A stretch of DNA of 35,118 nucleotides from assembly GCA_028716905.1 (NCBI GenBank), contig JAQUOX010000001.1, forward strand, positions 9,820-44,937, given 5' to 3'. The notes below the pieces were generated by a model that had not been told where the DNA came from, searched no databases, and saw only the letters and a program-made list of their open reading frames with translations. Origin of the DNA: Minisyncoccota bacterium (GTDB taxonomy: Bacteria; Patescibacteriota; Minisyncoccia; Minisyncoccales; Minisyncoccaceae). The translations under genes were made by a program, and so were the position numbers. This document shows, one piece after another, positions 27,333 through 35,118 of the stretch. Each line of letters begins with the position of its first letter. Position 1 is the stretch's first letter.

Positions 27333-27760
27333 CCGAAGTAGAAGAATTTCCAGAAGAACAGCTGGAAAGCGATAGATATGAGTGCCGCGATTATGAAGAA
27401 ACCGCCAATAAGGACAGCGATAAAGCCGATGGCCTGAAGGTTGTCGTCTTGTTTTTTTTGGCATAATCTCCATCCAGCAAGGACAAGGATAGCGCCTATG
27501 GGCATGTCTATCATGACTTTTCCGTCCGCTAAAGCCACCATCATAATCAGCCAGGCTCCGGAAATTATGGCGAAGCAAGATACAAGAAGAGCAATTGGTT
27601 TCAGGACCTCTATCGTCTCCGGCATTTTCGTCAAGGACTTCAAGAGTTTTGATTCCACTGGTGTTTCATTTAGCCACACAGTAAGTCCTTTCCAGCCAAG
27701 GTAGCAGGAAAGGGCGCCCACGATTAAGCCAATTACGACTGGCAAGATGTTAAAGGGCAT
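27326..27760 (-). CDS. Hypothetical multi-pass membrane protein (144 aa)
   Basis: Four hydrophobic segments; own terminator and divergent promoter region; no overlapping better ORF. Confidence 0.65.
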   Translation of the reverse strand: MPFNILPVVIGLIVGALSCYLGWKGLTVWLNETPVESKLLKSLTKMPETIEVLKPIALLVSCFAIISGAWLIMMVALADGKVMIDMPIGAILVLAGWRLCQKKQDDNLQAIGFIAVLIGGFFIIAALISIAFQLFFWKFFYFGF

Positions 27761-27787
27761 ATTTTTGCAATATCACTTTTTGAATAT

Positions 27788-27830
27788 TTGTCAAGAGGGG
27801 TTTGACAAGTGTTTTTTCTTTTGATATACG
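27788..27830. promoter_or_regulatory. Divergent promoter region with inverted repeat
   Basis: Plus: TTGACA (27802-27807) - 17 nt - TATACG (27825-27830). TTGTCAA (27788-27794) and TTGACAA (27802-27808) form an inverted repeat whose left arm is a minus-strand TTGACA. Confidence 0.65.
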
Positions 27831-27856
27831 GACTCTAGCCCCTTTAAATCCTGGCG

Positions 27857-28507
27857 GTGATAAAAATGCTGACTGAAGAAAGAATTATTGAAATTTTCAA
27901 GAAACGCAATGCCTTCTGGGCTCACAGCGGAGACCCCAAAGACCCCCATGCCGAATTGACCACCGGCCTTTGCAGCAACGCTTACTTCGACTGTTCAAGA
28001 GTTCTGTGCGACCCTATTGTGTGCGAGGCCTTGGCCATTGCTCTCTGCGACAAGCTGTATGAGTCCGGGATAGAAGATAGTTTTCCTGACTGGGTGGTCG
28101 GCTCTGCTTACGCAGCCATTACCTTTTCTTACGAGGTGGCAAAGCAGCTGGGTGCTGAGCACGCTTTTGCCGAAAAAACTCTCGTGCCCCACAAGATGTC
28201 TTTCAAGAGGGTGGAGATTCCCGAAGGCTCCGTGGTTCTGCAGGTGGAAGAGCTTATTACCAGCTTAAGAACAGTGAACGCGGTGAGAGAAGCGGTCCTG
28301 ACTCAGAACGAGCATTGGGTGGAATTTCTGCCCTTTGTCGGAACCATTGTTTACCGGCCGTCTAAATTGCCTGGTAATCGCAATATCGTTGCTCTGGTCA
28401 AGAGAGAGGTCTGGGCGGCTTCCCAAGAAGAGTGTCTGCTTTGCCGGCAGGGCTCTGTCCGCTACCGGCCCAAGGAAAACTGGGACAAACTCGTTGTCAA
28501 GAGGTGA
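27857..28507 (+). CDS. Orotate phosphoribosyltransferase-like protein (GTG 27857 or ATG 27866 start)
   Basis: AELTTGLCSNAYFDCSRVLCDP and WVVGSAYAAITFSYEVAKQLGAEHAFAEK resemble OPRT; PRPP-loop position reads VVLQVEELITSLRTVNAV. Confidence 0.65.
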   Translation: MIKMLTEERIIEIFKKRNAFWAHSGDPKDPHAELTTGLCSNAYFDCSRVLCDPIVCEALAIALCDKLYESGIEDSFPDWVVGSAYAAITFSYEVAKQLGAEHAFAEKTLVPHKMSFKRVEIPEGSVVLQVEELITSLRTVNAVREAVLTQNEHWVEFLPFVGTIVYRPSKLPGNRNIVALVKREVWAASQEECLLCRQGSVRYRPKENWDKLVVKR

Positions 28508-28530
28508 TTTATTCACCTTGTTTTTTTATT
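28502..28530 (+). terminator. Rho-independent terminator
   Basis: AGGTGA-tttat-TCACCT followed by TGTTTTTTTATT; overlaps stop codon. Confidence 0.75.
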
Positions 28531-28576
28531 CCCAACCTGTTATTATATACTTAATTACACTAATCAAGCTTGGATT

Positions 28577-29845
28577 ATGTTGGATATCAAATTCATAAAA
28601 GAAAACCCCGAAAAGGTCAAAGAGGCCTGCCAGAAGAAGAAGATTGATTTTGACGTTGAGTATCTCCTGAAGCTGGAAGAGAAGCGGAGAGAAATGATGA
28701 AGGCGATTGAAGAGCTTAACGCCATAAAGAACCAGGCCAACAAAAGGATACAGCTGGCTCAAAGCGAAGCGGAAAGAAAGGACATAATCTCCCAGATGCA
28801 GGAGCTGGACAGGAATTCTGACAACCAGGAAAAAGAATTCAAAACAGCGGACGAAGAGTATAAGAGGTTGATGCTTTTGGTCCCCAATATCCCCGACGAT
28901 TCCGTTCCCGTGGGCGATTCTGATTTGGACAATGCAGAGGTAAGGAAATGGGGAAAGATTCCCGGTTTTAATTTTACGGTTAAGGACCATGTTCAATTGG
29001 CCAAGGATTTGGATTTGATTGATTTCGAGAGAGGAGCCAATGTGGCCGGATTCAGGGGATACTTTCTGAAGAAAGAAGCGGCGCTTTTGTGTTTCGCCAT
29101 CTGGCAGTACGCCATGGACGTTTTGAGAAAAAAAGGTTTTACGCCCATGATTGCTCCTTCTTTGGTCAAGGAAAGCGCCCTTGTCGGGACCGGATATCTG
29201 CCCCAGCAGAAAGACGAGGTTTATTGCGCGGGAGAGGACATGTATCTGGCCGGCACTTCCGAGGTTCCGGTTATGAGCTATCACGCCGGCGAAGTTTTAA
29301 AAGAAGAAGATTTGCCTTTGAAATATCTGGGATTTTCTCCCTGCTTCAGGACGGAAATAGGGAGCTACGGCAAGGACACCCAGGGCATTTTCAGGGTCCA
29401 CGAATTCATGAAGCTGGAGCAGGTGGTTTTTTGCCGGAACGACAAGGAAGAATCAGTCAAGCTCCACGAAGAAATAACCAGGAACGCCGAGGAAATCCTC
29501 CAGGGACTGGAAATTCCTTATCATGTTGTCCTGAATTGTACCGGCGACTTGGGCTTGGGCCAGGTCAAGAAATATGACACTGAATGCTGGGTTCCTTCCC
29601 AGGAGCGCTATCGGGAAACCCATTCTTCTTCGTATTTCTTTGATTTCCAAACCAGGCGCCTGAACATCCGCTACAAAACGAAAGAAGGGGAAATCAAATT
29701 CGCTCATTCTTTGAACAACACGGGCATTGCCACGCCGAGGATTCTGATGCCTCTTTTGGAGAATAACCAGCAAAAGGACGGAAGCGTCAGGATTCCCAAA
29801 ATCTTATACCAATATTTGGGATTTAAGGAGATAAAAAGAAAATGA
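28577..29845 (+). CDS. serS: Seryl-tRNA synthetase
   Basis: MLDIKFIKENPEKVKEACQKK; TGYLPQQKDEVYCAGEDMYLAGTSEVPVMSYHAGEVL; FRTEIGSYGKDTQGIFRVHEFMKLEQVVF. Confidence 0.96.
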   Translation: MLDIKFIKENPEKVKEACQKKKIDFDVEYLLKLEEKRREMMKAIEELNAIKNQANKRIQLAQSEAERKDIISQMQELDRNSDNQEKEFKTADEEYKRLMLLVPNIPDDSVPVGDSDLDNAEVRKWGKIPGFNFTVKDHVQLAKDLDLIDFERGANVAGFRGYFLKKEAALLCFAIWQYAMDVLRKKGFTPMIAPSLVKESALVGTGYLPQQKDEVYCAGEDMYLAGTSEVPVMSYHAGEVLKEEDLPLKYLGFSPCFRTEIGSYGKDTQGIFRVHEFMKLEQVVFCRNDKEESVKLHEEITRNAEEILQGLEIPYHVVLNCTGDLGLGQVKKYDTECWVPSQERYRETHSSSYFFDFQTRRLNIRYKTKEGEIKFAHSLNNTGIATPRILMPLLENNQQKDGSVRIPKILYQYLGFKEIKRK

Positions 29846-30627
29846 GCGTTGAACTGAGAGAAAAAACAATAACGGTCTCGGGAATCAATACGAGATACCG
29901 GGTGGTTGGCCAAAGCGAAGAAAAAGTTTTGATTCTGCACGGCTGGAGCGCGACTTCCTATTCCTGGAGAAGCGTATCTTATTATCTGGCCGATAGGGGA
30001 TTTGAGGCCATTGCCCTTGATTTGCCGGGTTTTGGCGAAACCCCTGCGCCGAAAGACGCTTGGGGAAGCGACGAATATGTCCGCTTTATTGAAGCTTTTG
30101 TCAAAGAATTGAATTTGGACGGATTTTATCTTGTCGGTCATTCTTTTGGCGGGGCTTTGGCCTTGAAATTTACCCTGAAGAACGGCCAAGCGGTTAAAAA
30201 ATTGGCTTTATGCGCCGCCGTGGTTATCAGAAAAGAGAGGCTGAGTTTGAGGCAGAAGGTTTCCAAATTTTTGGCGAAATGGGGCTCCAAGATAATTGAC
30301 AAAACCCCGGTTTATCCTTTTTTTGAAAAAATCGCCTACAGGATGGCCGGGGCTTACGATTATTATCACGCCAGCCCGATAATGAAAGAAATATTCAAAA
30401 AAGTGATTGTTGAAGATATGAGCGATTTGGCGGAGAAGCTGGACAAGCCCTGTTTGATTGTTTGGGGGGAGCACGACCAAGCCGCTCCCTTGGAAGACGC
30501 CTTTGCTTTAAACGACTTGATAAAGAATTCCGAATTGAAAATCATCAGGAATGCGGGGCATAATCCTCACCGGGGACATTACGAGGAGTTGTCCCGGGAC
30601 CTGATTAACTTCTTTAAGAAACAATGA
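29842..30627 (+). CDS. Alpha/beta hydrolase
   Basis: LILHGWSATSYSWRSV; nucleophile elbow VGHSFGG; C-terminal RNAGHNPHRGHYEELSRDLINFF. Confidence 0.9.
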   Translation: MSVELREKTITVSGINTRYRVVGQSEEKVLILHGWSATSYSWRSVSYYLADRGFEAIALDLPGFGETPAPKDAWGSDEYVRFIEAFVKELNLDGFYLVGHSFGGALALKFTLKNGQAVKKLALCAAVVIRKERLSLRQKVSKFLAKWGSKIIDKTPVYPFFEKIAYRMAGAYDYYHASPIMKEIFKKVIVEDMSDLAEKLDKPCLIVWGEHDQAAPLEDAFALNDLIKNSELKIIRNAGHNPHRGHYEELSRDLINFFKKQ

Positions 30628-32204
30628 TGACTTATTTGGAATTGATATTTTTTTTGGCCGCTATATCCTGGTTTTTGAAACAGGTTAAAAATTATCTTTT
30701 TTGGCTGTATCTCTGGCAGCTGAAAAACTATCATTTCGGCAGGTTTCTGGCCCACTTTAAGACAGAGGCCGGAAAAAGAATAATATCGGGCTGGCTTTTG
30801 TTTTTTGCTTTTTTCGCGCTAGCCTCTTTCTTGATTTTTTACCCGTTAAGCGATTATTTTTATCCGGCTTTTCTCGTCTTTTTTTGCTTGGTTTTCGTGA
30901 TGGAGGGACTCGTTTTCCTTAAAAATTTGTTTACGGGAAAATTAAAAAGGCCGGAATTCACCAAGAAAATAGTTTTTCTCGGATTTTTCAGCTTGGCTGT
31001 TCTTTTGTTTTTCGTCTTTGATGTTTTTAATAATTCTTCGGAGGCTTCCTTTTTCGCCATTGCTTATCTGTTTTTGCTGGACCTTCTGGCTCCCCTCGTT
31101 GTTTCTTTTATCGTGATTGTTTTCCAGCCCCTGACAATAGTTTTGCGGAACAGGATAATTAAGAAAGCCATTAGAAAAAGAGAAAAGCTGGAGAACCTTT
31201 TAAGCATCGGCATTACCGGAAGCTTCGGCAAAAGTTCGGTTAAGGAATTCTTGAAAAACATTCTTTCTTCCGATTTCAAGGTTGCGGCCACGGAAAAGAA
31301 CGAAAATTCGGAAATGGGTGTTTCCGAATACATTTTGAAAAGCCTTAACGAAGAGCACGAAATTTTCATTTGCGAAATGGGTGCCTATAACCAGGGAGGG
31401 ATAAAATTGCTCTGTTCCATCGCCAAGCCGAAGATAGGAATAATTACCGGAATCAACAATCAGCACTTGGCCACTTTCGGCTTGCAGGAAAATATCGTCA
31501 AAGCCAAGTTTGAATTGATTGACTGCCTGCCCGAAGAGGGTTTGGCGGTTTTGAATTGGGATTCGGAACTGGTAAGGAGGGGATTCAAAAAAAACATTTC
31601 CAATCTGAAATACGGCATTTTGAACAAGGAAGACATTTGGGCCGAAGACATCAAGGTTGAAAAAAACAAACTCAGCTTCAGAGCCTGTTTTAAAAACAAG
31701 GATTCGGTTAGAATAGAGGCAGGCGTGGCGGGAGAGCAAAACATTCCCAATCTTTTGGCCGCCATTGCCGTGGCCAGGAAATTGGGCATGGACCTCAAAG
31801 ACATTGCCTCGTCCTGCCGGAAAATCAAGGATGAGGATAATATATTTTCTTTCAAGGGAATCGATGTTCTTAATTTCAGCTATTCTTCCAATCTCAGCGG
31901 AGTTTTGGCTCATTTGGAACACTTGAAGCATTGGCCCGGCAAAAAGGTTGTGGTCATGCCCTGTTTGATTGAACTGGGAAGAGATTCGAAGATTGCGCAT
32001 AAAGAGATCGGAAAGAAAATCGCCGAGGTTTGCGATTGGGCCGTCATCGCCAATAAAGAATGTTTCCGGGCAATAGGAGGAAAGGCGGTTTTCATGAACA
32101 ACCCTTTGAAGATATATGAAAAGATAACAAAGGAGCTGGCTCCGGGCGATGTCGTTCTTTTGGAGGGCCGGGTTCCGGAAAAATTAATCAATCTTTTGAA
32201 ATGA
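30624..32204 (+). CDS. Membrane-fused Mur ligase (MurF-like)
   Basis: About 180 aa of hydrophobic segments, then GITGSFGKSSVKEFLKNIL, EMGAYNQGGIKLLCSIAKPKIGIITGINNQHLATFG, FSYSSNLSGVLAHLEHLKHWPGKKVVVMPCLIELG. Confidence 0.8.
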   Translation: MMTYLELIFFLAAISWFLKQVKNYLFWLYLWQLKNYHFGRFLAHFKTEAGKRIISGWLLFFAFFALASFLIFYPLSDYFYPAFLVFFCLVFVMEGLVFLKNLFTGKLKRPEFTKKIVFLGFFSLAVLLFFVFDVFNNSSEASFFAIAYLFLLDLLAPLVVSFIVIVFQPLTIVLRNRIIKKAIRKREKLENLLSIGITGSFGKSSVKEFLKNILSSDFKVAATEKNENSEMGVSEYILKSLNEEHEIFICEMGAYNQGGIKLLCSIAKPKIGIITGINNQHLATFGLQENIVKAKFELIDCLPEEGLAVLNWDSELVRRGFKKNISNLKYGILNKEDIWAEDIKVEKNKLSFRACFKNKDSVRIEAGVAGEQNIPNLLAAIAVARKLGMDLKDIASSCRKIKDEDNIFSFKGIDVLNFSYSSNLSGVLAHLEHLKHWPGKKVVVMPCLIELGRDSKIAHKEIGKKIAEVCDWAVIANKECFRAIGGKAVFMNNPLKIYEKITKELAPGDVVLLEGRVPEKLINLLK

Positions 32205-33451
32205 AAAAAGTTATTTCCAGCATTCTTTCTCCCAATTTTGAAAAAGACGACGTGGCTTTGAGCTTAAAGCTTGTTTTTTCTCCCTGGCATTGGAAAAAGG
32301 GGGAAAAGATTCGGGAACTGGAAAGAACCTTTAAAGAAAAATTCGGGTTGGGCGATTGTTTTTCCTTCAACAGCGGACGGAGCTGTCTTTTGGCTGTTCT
32401 TCGGGCCATGGACATCAAAGAAGGGGACGAGGTCATTGTCCAGGGCTTTACCTGCAATGCGGTGGTCAATCCGATTATCAAAACCGGGGCCAGGGCGGTT
32501 TTCGTTGATTTGAAAAAAGACTTGAACATTGACGAGAAGAGAATAGAGGAAAAGATTTCTTCCAGAACCAGGGCGGTGATTGTCCAGCACACTTTCGGCT
32601 GGCCGGCGGAGATTGAGCCGATTAAAGAAATTTGCCAAAGAAACAACCTATATTTAATTGAGGACTGCGCCCATGCTTTGGGAGCGAAATACGACAACAA
32701 ATATTGCGGTTCTTTCGGCGACGCCAGCTTTTTCAGCTTCGGCAAGGACAAAATCGTTTCTTCGGTTTTTGGGGGAATGCTGACAATCAACAATCAAAAG
32801 CTTGTTAATAAGGTTAGGGAAATATATGAGAAATCTCCTTTCCCTTCTTCTCTTTGGATTTTCCAGCAATTGTTTTATCCTTTTTTAATGGAATACTTTT
32901 TTCTTCCTTTATTCAGGTTCAGATTGGGAAGGATTTTCTGGTCACTGATGTTCGAGTTGAACGTTTTTTCTTTAAGGTCGGTCACCAAGAAAGAGAACCG
33001 GGGGGTTTTGCCTTCTTCTTTCGGCAAAAAGCTTCCCAATGCTCTGGCCTGTTTGGCCCTGAACCAGCTGAACAAGCTGGATAGGTTTAACGGCCATAGA
33101 AGGGAAATAGCCCGGATATATTTTAAAGAGTTAAGGGATATTTCCGTTTTTAGCGAAGATTTTAATGAAAGAGAGCCGGTTTTTATGAGGTTTCCCTTGT
33201 TAACCGATAAGTCCTCGCTGATTATTTCAGAGCTGAGGAAATCCAATGTGTTTTTGAACGACGGGTGGAGGGGAACGATTGTGGTTCCTCCGAAAACCTT
33301 TCAGGAAAAGATGGGCTATGAAAAAGGGGAGTGCCGATTGGCAGAGAAAGTGTCTAAGAACATCGTTTCTTTACCCACCCATATCAAGGTTTCTCTTGAA
33401 GAAGCAGAGGAAATTGCTTCAATCATCAGGTCGCTTGTCAATAAGGGGTGA
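32201..33451 (+). CDS. DegT/DnrJ/EryC1/StrS-family PLP aminotransferase
   Basis: FNSGRSCLLAVLRAMDIKEGDEVIVQGFTCNAVVNPI; LIEDCAHALGAKYDNKYCGSFGDASFFSFGKDK. Confidence 0.85.
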   Translation: MKKVISSILSPNFEKDDVALSLKLVFSPWHWKKGEKIRELERTFKEKFGLGDCFSFNSGRSCLLAVLRAMDIKEGDEVIVQGFTCNAVVNPIIKTGARAVFVDLKKDLNIDEKRIEEKISSRTRAVIVQHTFGWPAEIEPIKEICQRNNLYLIEDCAHALGAKYDNKYCGSFGDASFFSFGKDKIVSSVFGGMLTINNQKLVNKVREIYEKSPFPSSLWIFQQLFYPFLMEYFFLPLFRFRLGRIFWSLMFELNVFSLRSVTKKENRGVLPSSFGKKLPNALACLALNQLNKLDRFNGHRREIARIYFKELRDISVFSEDFNEREPVFMRFPLLTDKSSLIISELRKSNVFLNDGWRGTIVVPPKTFQEKMGYEKGECRLAEKVSKNIVSLPTHIKVSLEEAEEIASIIRSLVNKG

Positions 33452-33464
33452 TTTGTAGTAAAAT
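33435..33464 (+). promoter_or_regulatory. Promoter of pilin-LamG gene 2
   Basis: TTGTCA (33435-33440) - 18 nt - TAAAAT (33459-33464), 6 nt before ATG 33471. Confidence 0.55.
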
Positions 33465-33470
33465 ATATAA

Positions 33471-34358
33471 ATGCATAAAAGTTTTACCTTAATCGAAATA
33501 CTGGTCGTCATCGTCATTGTCGGAATCATTTCCGCTTTCATCATCGTTTCCATGAGCGGGGTTTCGGACAAGGCAAGGATTGCCAAAGGACAGGCTTTTT
33601 CCAATTCATTGAAGAATTCTTTACTCATGAACCTAGTTTCCGAATGGAGGTTGGATGATGCTTCGGGAACCACGGCTCAGGACCAATGGGGAGCCAATAC
33701 CGGCACCTGGTATGGAGCCGGAGGAGGGAACTACACCTCCCCTTCCTGGAGAACATCGTCCGAGTGCGTTTCCGGGGGCTGTCTGGCTTTTGACGGCACG
33801 GATGATTATGTGGATTGTGGAAGCGATAGTAGCCTAGATATAACAGATGCAATCACTATAGCGGGATGGTTTTATAGGATTGGGCCGAATATAAGGGCCT
33901 ATACTGAAGACTGGATAGGAAAACGTAGTGGTGGCAGTAAATATGTGGTAAGCGGGACTAGTTCAGCAAAACTTGTTCTTTCTGTTGATGGCGTCCAGGA
34001 TACCACAGCAACACATAGTGTTCCAATCTCAAGTAATACATGGACCTATTTAGCTTATACATATAATTCTTCAACGGCAACTGGTAGGGCCTATAAAAAT
34101 AGCTTACAGTACGGAGAAGATTTTGTGTTGAGCGGAAAAACTTCATATAAAATAGACAGCTTTCCTGCTGTTACCTTAAAATTATCTAGTTCAGCATATA
34201 CGGTTAACGGAAAATTAGACGACGTCCGGATATATAACTCAGTGATTCCCACCTCTCGAATTCAGCAAAACTATTATTCCGGTTTAAGCAGATTGTTAGT
34301 CAACAAGATTATTGATTCTCAAGAATACGTTAAGCGCCTTGCTTTGGGAGAAAATTAA
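33471..34358 (+). CDS. Type IV pilin-like N-terminus fused to LamG domain, paralog of 317-1183
   Basis: MHKSFTLIEILVVIVIVGIISAFIIVSMSGVSDKARIAKGQAFSNSLKNSLLMN; FDGTDDYVDCGS; GKLDDVRIYNSVIPTSRIQQNYYSGLSRLL. Confidence 0.85.
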   Translation: MHKSFTLIEILVVIVIVGIISAFIIVSMSGVSDKARIAKGQAFSNSLKNSLLMNLVSEWRLDDASGTTAQDQWGANTGTWYGAGGGNYTSPSWRTSSECVSGGCLAFDGTDDYVDCGSDSSLDITDAITIAGWFYRIGPNIRAYTEDWIGKRSGGSKYVVSGTSSAKLVLSVDGVQDTTATHSVPISSNTWTYLAYTYNSSTATGRAYKNSLQYGEDFVLSGKTSYKIDSFPAVTLKLSSSAYTVNGKLDDVRIYNSVIPTSRIQQNYYSGLSRLLVNKIIDSQEYVKRLALGEN

Positions 34359-34364
34359 TATAAT
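34359..34364 (+). promoter_or_regulatory. -10 box upstream of ebfC-like gene
   Basis: TATAAT 6 nt before ATG 34371; no convincing -35. Confidence 0.4.
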
Positions 34365-34370
34365 AATGAT

Positions 34371-34628
34371 ATGTTTGATAAAATACAACAATTAAAGAAA
34401 CTGAAAGACCTTGAAGACGGTCTGGGGCGGGAAAGGCTGGAGGAAGAGATTAACGGCGTAAGGGTGGTCGTTAACGGCAAGGCGGAAATAGTCAGCATTG
34501 AATTGAATCAGGAATTGAGTAAAGAAAAGCAGGAGGAAGTTTTAAAGGAGTGCATCAACAAGGTTTCTCGGGAAGCGAAAATGCTAATGGCAAGAAAGGC
34601 CTCAGAAATATCAGGTCTTAATTTTTAA
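34371..34628 (+). CDS. YbaB/EbfC-like nucleoid-associated protein
   Basis: MFDKIQQLKKLKDLEDGLGRERLEEEINGVRVVVNGKAEIVSIELNQEL...; length and pattern match YbaB/EbfC. Confidence 0.75.
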   Translation: MFDKIQQLKKLKDLEDGLGRERLEEEINGVRVVVNGKAEIVSIELNQELSKEKQEEVLKECINKVSREAKMLMARKASEISGLNF

Positions 34629-34632
34629 TTCC

Positions 34633-35118
34633 ATGAACATATTACCCACCATTACTACGACGTTTAACGCCAACTGGAAAGGCAAAATCAAAGAAGCCCA
34701 GCTGTTTGAACTTGAGGAGATAGCCCTTTTTCCCACCTGTCTTGATAAAAGCGAGAGGAGGAAAATGTACGACCTTGTTTCCAAATCAAACATTAAGAGT
34801 ATTCCTTTCGTTCACCTGAGAGAAGACATGGAGGTCCAGGAATTGGAGTTTTTCATCAAAAAGTACAACACTCAGATATTTTGCGCCCATTCCGCCAAAG
34901 AATATCCCATTCACCTTGAATGGATAAAATATGCCAATATTATTGCCATAGAAAATACTTCGGGGGTGGGATTTGAAGAAAACGAAATCAAGAGGTTCGG
35001 GGGCATTTGCCTTGATTTCGCTCATTTGGAGAATGACCGGATAACGAATTTGGAAAAGTTCAACAGCGATTTTGCTTTTTTGAACAAGTTTCCGGTAAAG
35101 TGCAATCATATCAGCGCC
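34633..35118 (+). CDS. Partial protein, possibly TIM-barrel / sugar-isomerase-like (runs off window)
   Basis: Open from ATG 34633 to window end: MNILPTITTTFNANWKGKIKEAQLFELEEIALFPTCLDKSERRKMYDLV...; absent from ORF track because no stop is reached. Confidence 0.45.
   Translation, partial: MNILPTITTTFNANWKGKIKEAQLFELEEIALFPTCLDKSERRKMYDLVSKSNIKSIPFVHLREDMEVQELEFFIKKYNTQIFCAHSAKEYPIHLEWIKYANIIAIENTSGVGFEENEIKRFGGICLDFAHLENDRITNLEKFNSDFAFLNKFPVKCNHISA

Noticed and set aside
29089-29577. 162-aa plus-strand ORF inside serS
   Set aside because: Out-of-frame shadow of a strongly conserved serS; Arg/Gly-rich frame-shift composition.
31200-32000. 266-aa minus-strand ORF opposite the Mur ligase
   Set aside because: Antisense shadow ORF; the plus strand has clear Mur ligase motifs.

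Overview
The window looks like a compact, gene-dense bacterial genome segment of Patescibacteria/CPR type (inferred from gene content and domain trimming; no database search was possible). From left to right it contains: a type IV pilin-like LamG protein; a TM-helix/MscS-like protein; a minimal alaS; a membrane-anchored baseplate-J-like protein; an infA-rpmJ-rpsM-rpsK-rpsD-rpoA-rplQ-rplM-rpsI operon; a PEGA-domain protein; a mreB-murA-holB-frr-rseP-proS-mreB run; a 23S-5S rRNA unit with no adjacent 16S; a tiny Cys-rich repeat ORF; mreC-mreD-mrdA; greA-lysS; a divergent membrane protein / OPRT-like pair; serS; an alpha/beta hydrolase; a membrane-fused Mur ligase; a DegT-type aminotransferase; a second pilin-LamG paralog; an EbfC/YbaB-like gene; and a partial 3' ORF. 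The main observations are: (1) two group I introns in the 23S gene, whose boundaries and P1/IGS pairings can be read directly at E. coli positions 1931 and 2504, the second carrying a LAGLIDADG homing endonuclease ORF; (2) a 49-aa, 8-Cys ORF built on a 44-bp perfect direct repeat between 5S and mreC, with its own promoter, SD and terminator; (3) a recurrent -10 / 6 nt / ATG architecture that predicts leaderless mRNAs; (4) a possible attenuator-like pair of alternative hairpins in the 23S leader; (5) several trimmed or re-engineered core proteins (RpoA without alphaCTD, AlaRS without beta-barrel and C-Ala, ProRS with a zinc-ribbon in place of INS, membrane-fused MurF); and (6) two pilin-LamG paralogs with conserved ends and divergent middles.
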